NCBI RefSeq assembly: GCF_007994985.1
Contig: NZ_VOQF01000006.1
Span: forward strand, 248,001-312,000
Length of the DNA stretch: 64,000 bases
DNA from: Metabacillus litoralis
GTDB lineage: Bacteria > Bacillota > Bacilli > Bacillales > Bacillaceae
Direction of reading: 5' to 3'
Part shown: piece after piece, positions 63,883-64,000 of the stretch
How positions within the stretch are numbered: position 1 is the stretch's first letter
How the letters are laid out: each line of letters opens with the position of its first letter
The notes under the pieces: model-generated
Seen by the model: only the letters and a program-made list of their open reading frames with translations
What the model was told of the DNA's origin: nothing
The model's database searches: none
Program-made: the position numbers and the translations under genes

Positions 63883-64000
63883 TTAATCAATGATCGCAAC
63901 TGCCCTCGTCCAGCCTGCGCTCGCTCCCTTTATTTTCACTGGAAACACAGATACTTTAAAGCCATAGGGTGGCAATTGATCTAAGTTTGCTAGTTTTTCA
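63883..64000 (-). CDS. cyclase-family protein (kynurenine formamidase-like), C-terminal end
   Basis: The last 39 residues of a gene that continues past the right edge: LDQLPPYGFKVSVFPVKIKG then ASAGWTRAVAIID and TAA. The LPP-GF-V-FPVKI-GASAGW-RAVA pattern is the conserved C-terminus of PF04199 cyclase-like metal-dependent hydrolases. 61 bp upstream of the flavin hydroxylase in the same direction. Confidence 0.8.
   Translation of the reverse strand, partial: EKLANLDQLPPYGFKVSVFPVKIKGASAGWTRAVAIID

Overview
The window is AT-rich, with strong AGGAGG-type ribosome sites, frequent TTG/GTG starts, lipobox lipoproteins, CcpA-type cre boxes, a sigI-rsgI pair and Spo0A-like boxes. This points to a chromosomal segment of a Bacillaceae member (Bacillus sensu lato). 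No phage, plasmid, rRNA or CRISPR signature is present. Most genes are on the minus strand.

Layout. 1-2.2 kb: a pectin-type pair, an alpha/beta hydrolase cut by the window edge and a GH105 unsaturated uronyl hydrolase. 2.3-5.2 kb: omega-amino-acid aminotransferase plus CoA-acylating semialdehyde dehydrogenase, probably beta-alanine breakdown. 5.6-9.4 kb: opuA glycine betaine ABC transporter with a divergent GbsR-family regulator and a large palindromic operator. 9.5-21.5 kb: a uronate block holding uxaC, a fructuronate-reductase-like SDR, a LarA homologue, the nickel-pincer cofactor genes larB, larC (split) and larE, gluconokinase, a ROK regulator and 6-phosphogluconate dehydrogenase. 21.5-29.2 kb: esterase, GH31 glycosidase, a TRAP transporter and a divergent LacI regulator. 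29.6 kb: a small HPr-like protein lacking the phosphorylatable histidine. 30.3-41.4 kb: chemoreceptor, multiple-sugar ABC transporter and a sugar-binding protein/histidine kinase/response regulator sensing system. 42.1-45.6 kb: sigI-rsgI, an 11-residue-repeat secreted protein and a small lipoprotein. 45.8-47.95 kb: a decayed block between two 91-bp direct repeats (ArsR regulator, broken transporter, truncated SDR, tRNA 3' fragment). 48-51.6 kb: CoA-transferase, thiolase and LysR regulator. 51.7-64 kb: an aromatic ring-degradation cluster matching the protocatechuate 2,3-cleavage (pra) pathway, with 4-hydroxybenzoate hydroxylase, MFS transporter, a second flavin hydroxylase and the end of a cyclase-family gene.

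The most interesting system is the uronate block. Glucuronate would be isomerised by UxaC and reduced to D-mannonate by the SDR. Instead of mannonate dehydratase and the KDG route, none of which is in the window, there is a LarA homologue with the catalytic His/His/Lys/His set conserved, its whole cofactor pathway, gluconokinase and Gnd. D-mannonate and D-gluconate are C2 epimers, so a nickel-pincer 2-epimerase would connect uronate catabolism to the pentose phosphate pathway. The same 25-bp operator lies upstream of both uxaC and gnd, tying the two ends together. The reaction is inferred, not shown.

Other notable points: a decayed duplicate of the praB 5' end, promoter included, sits upstream of pobA; the larC halves are split by stops in both frames; the arsR gene is probably leaderless; and a binding-protein gene probably uses an ATT start.
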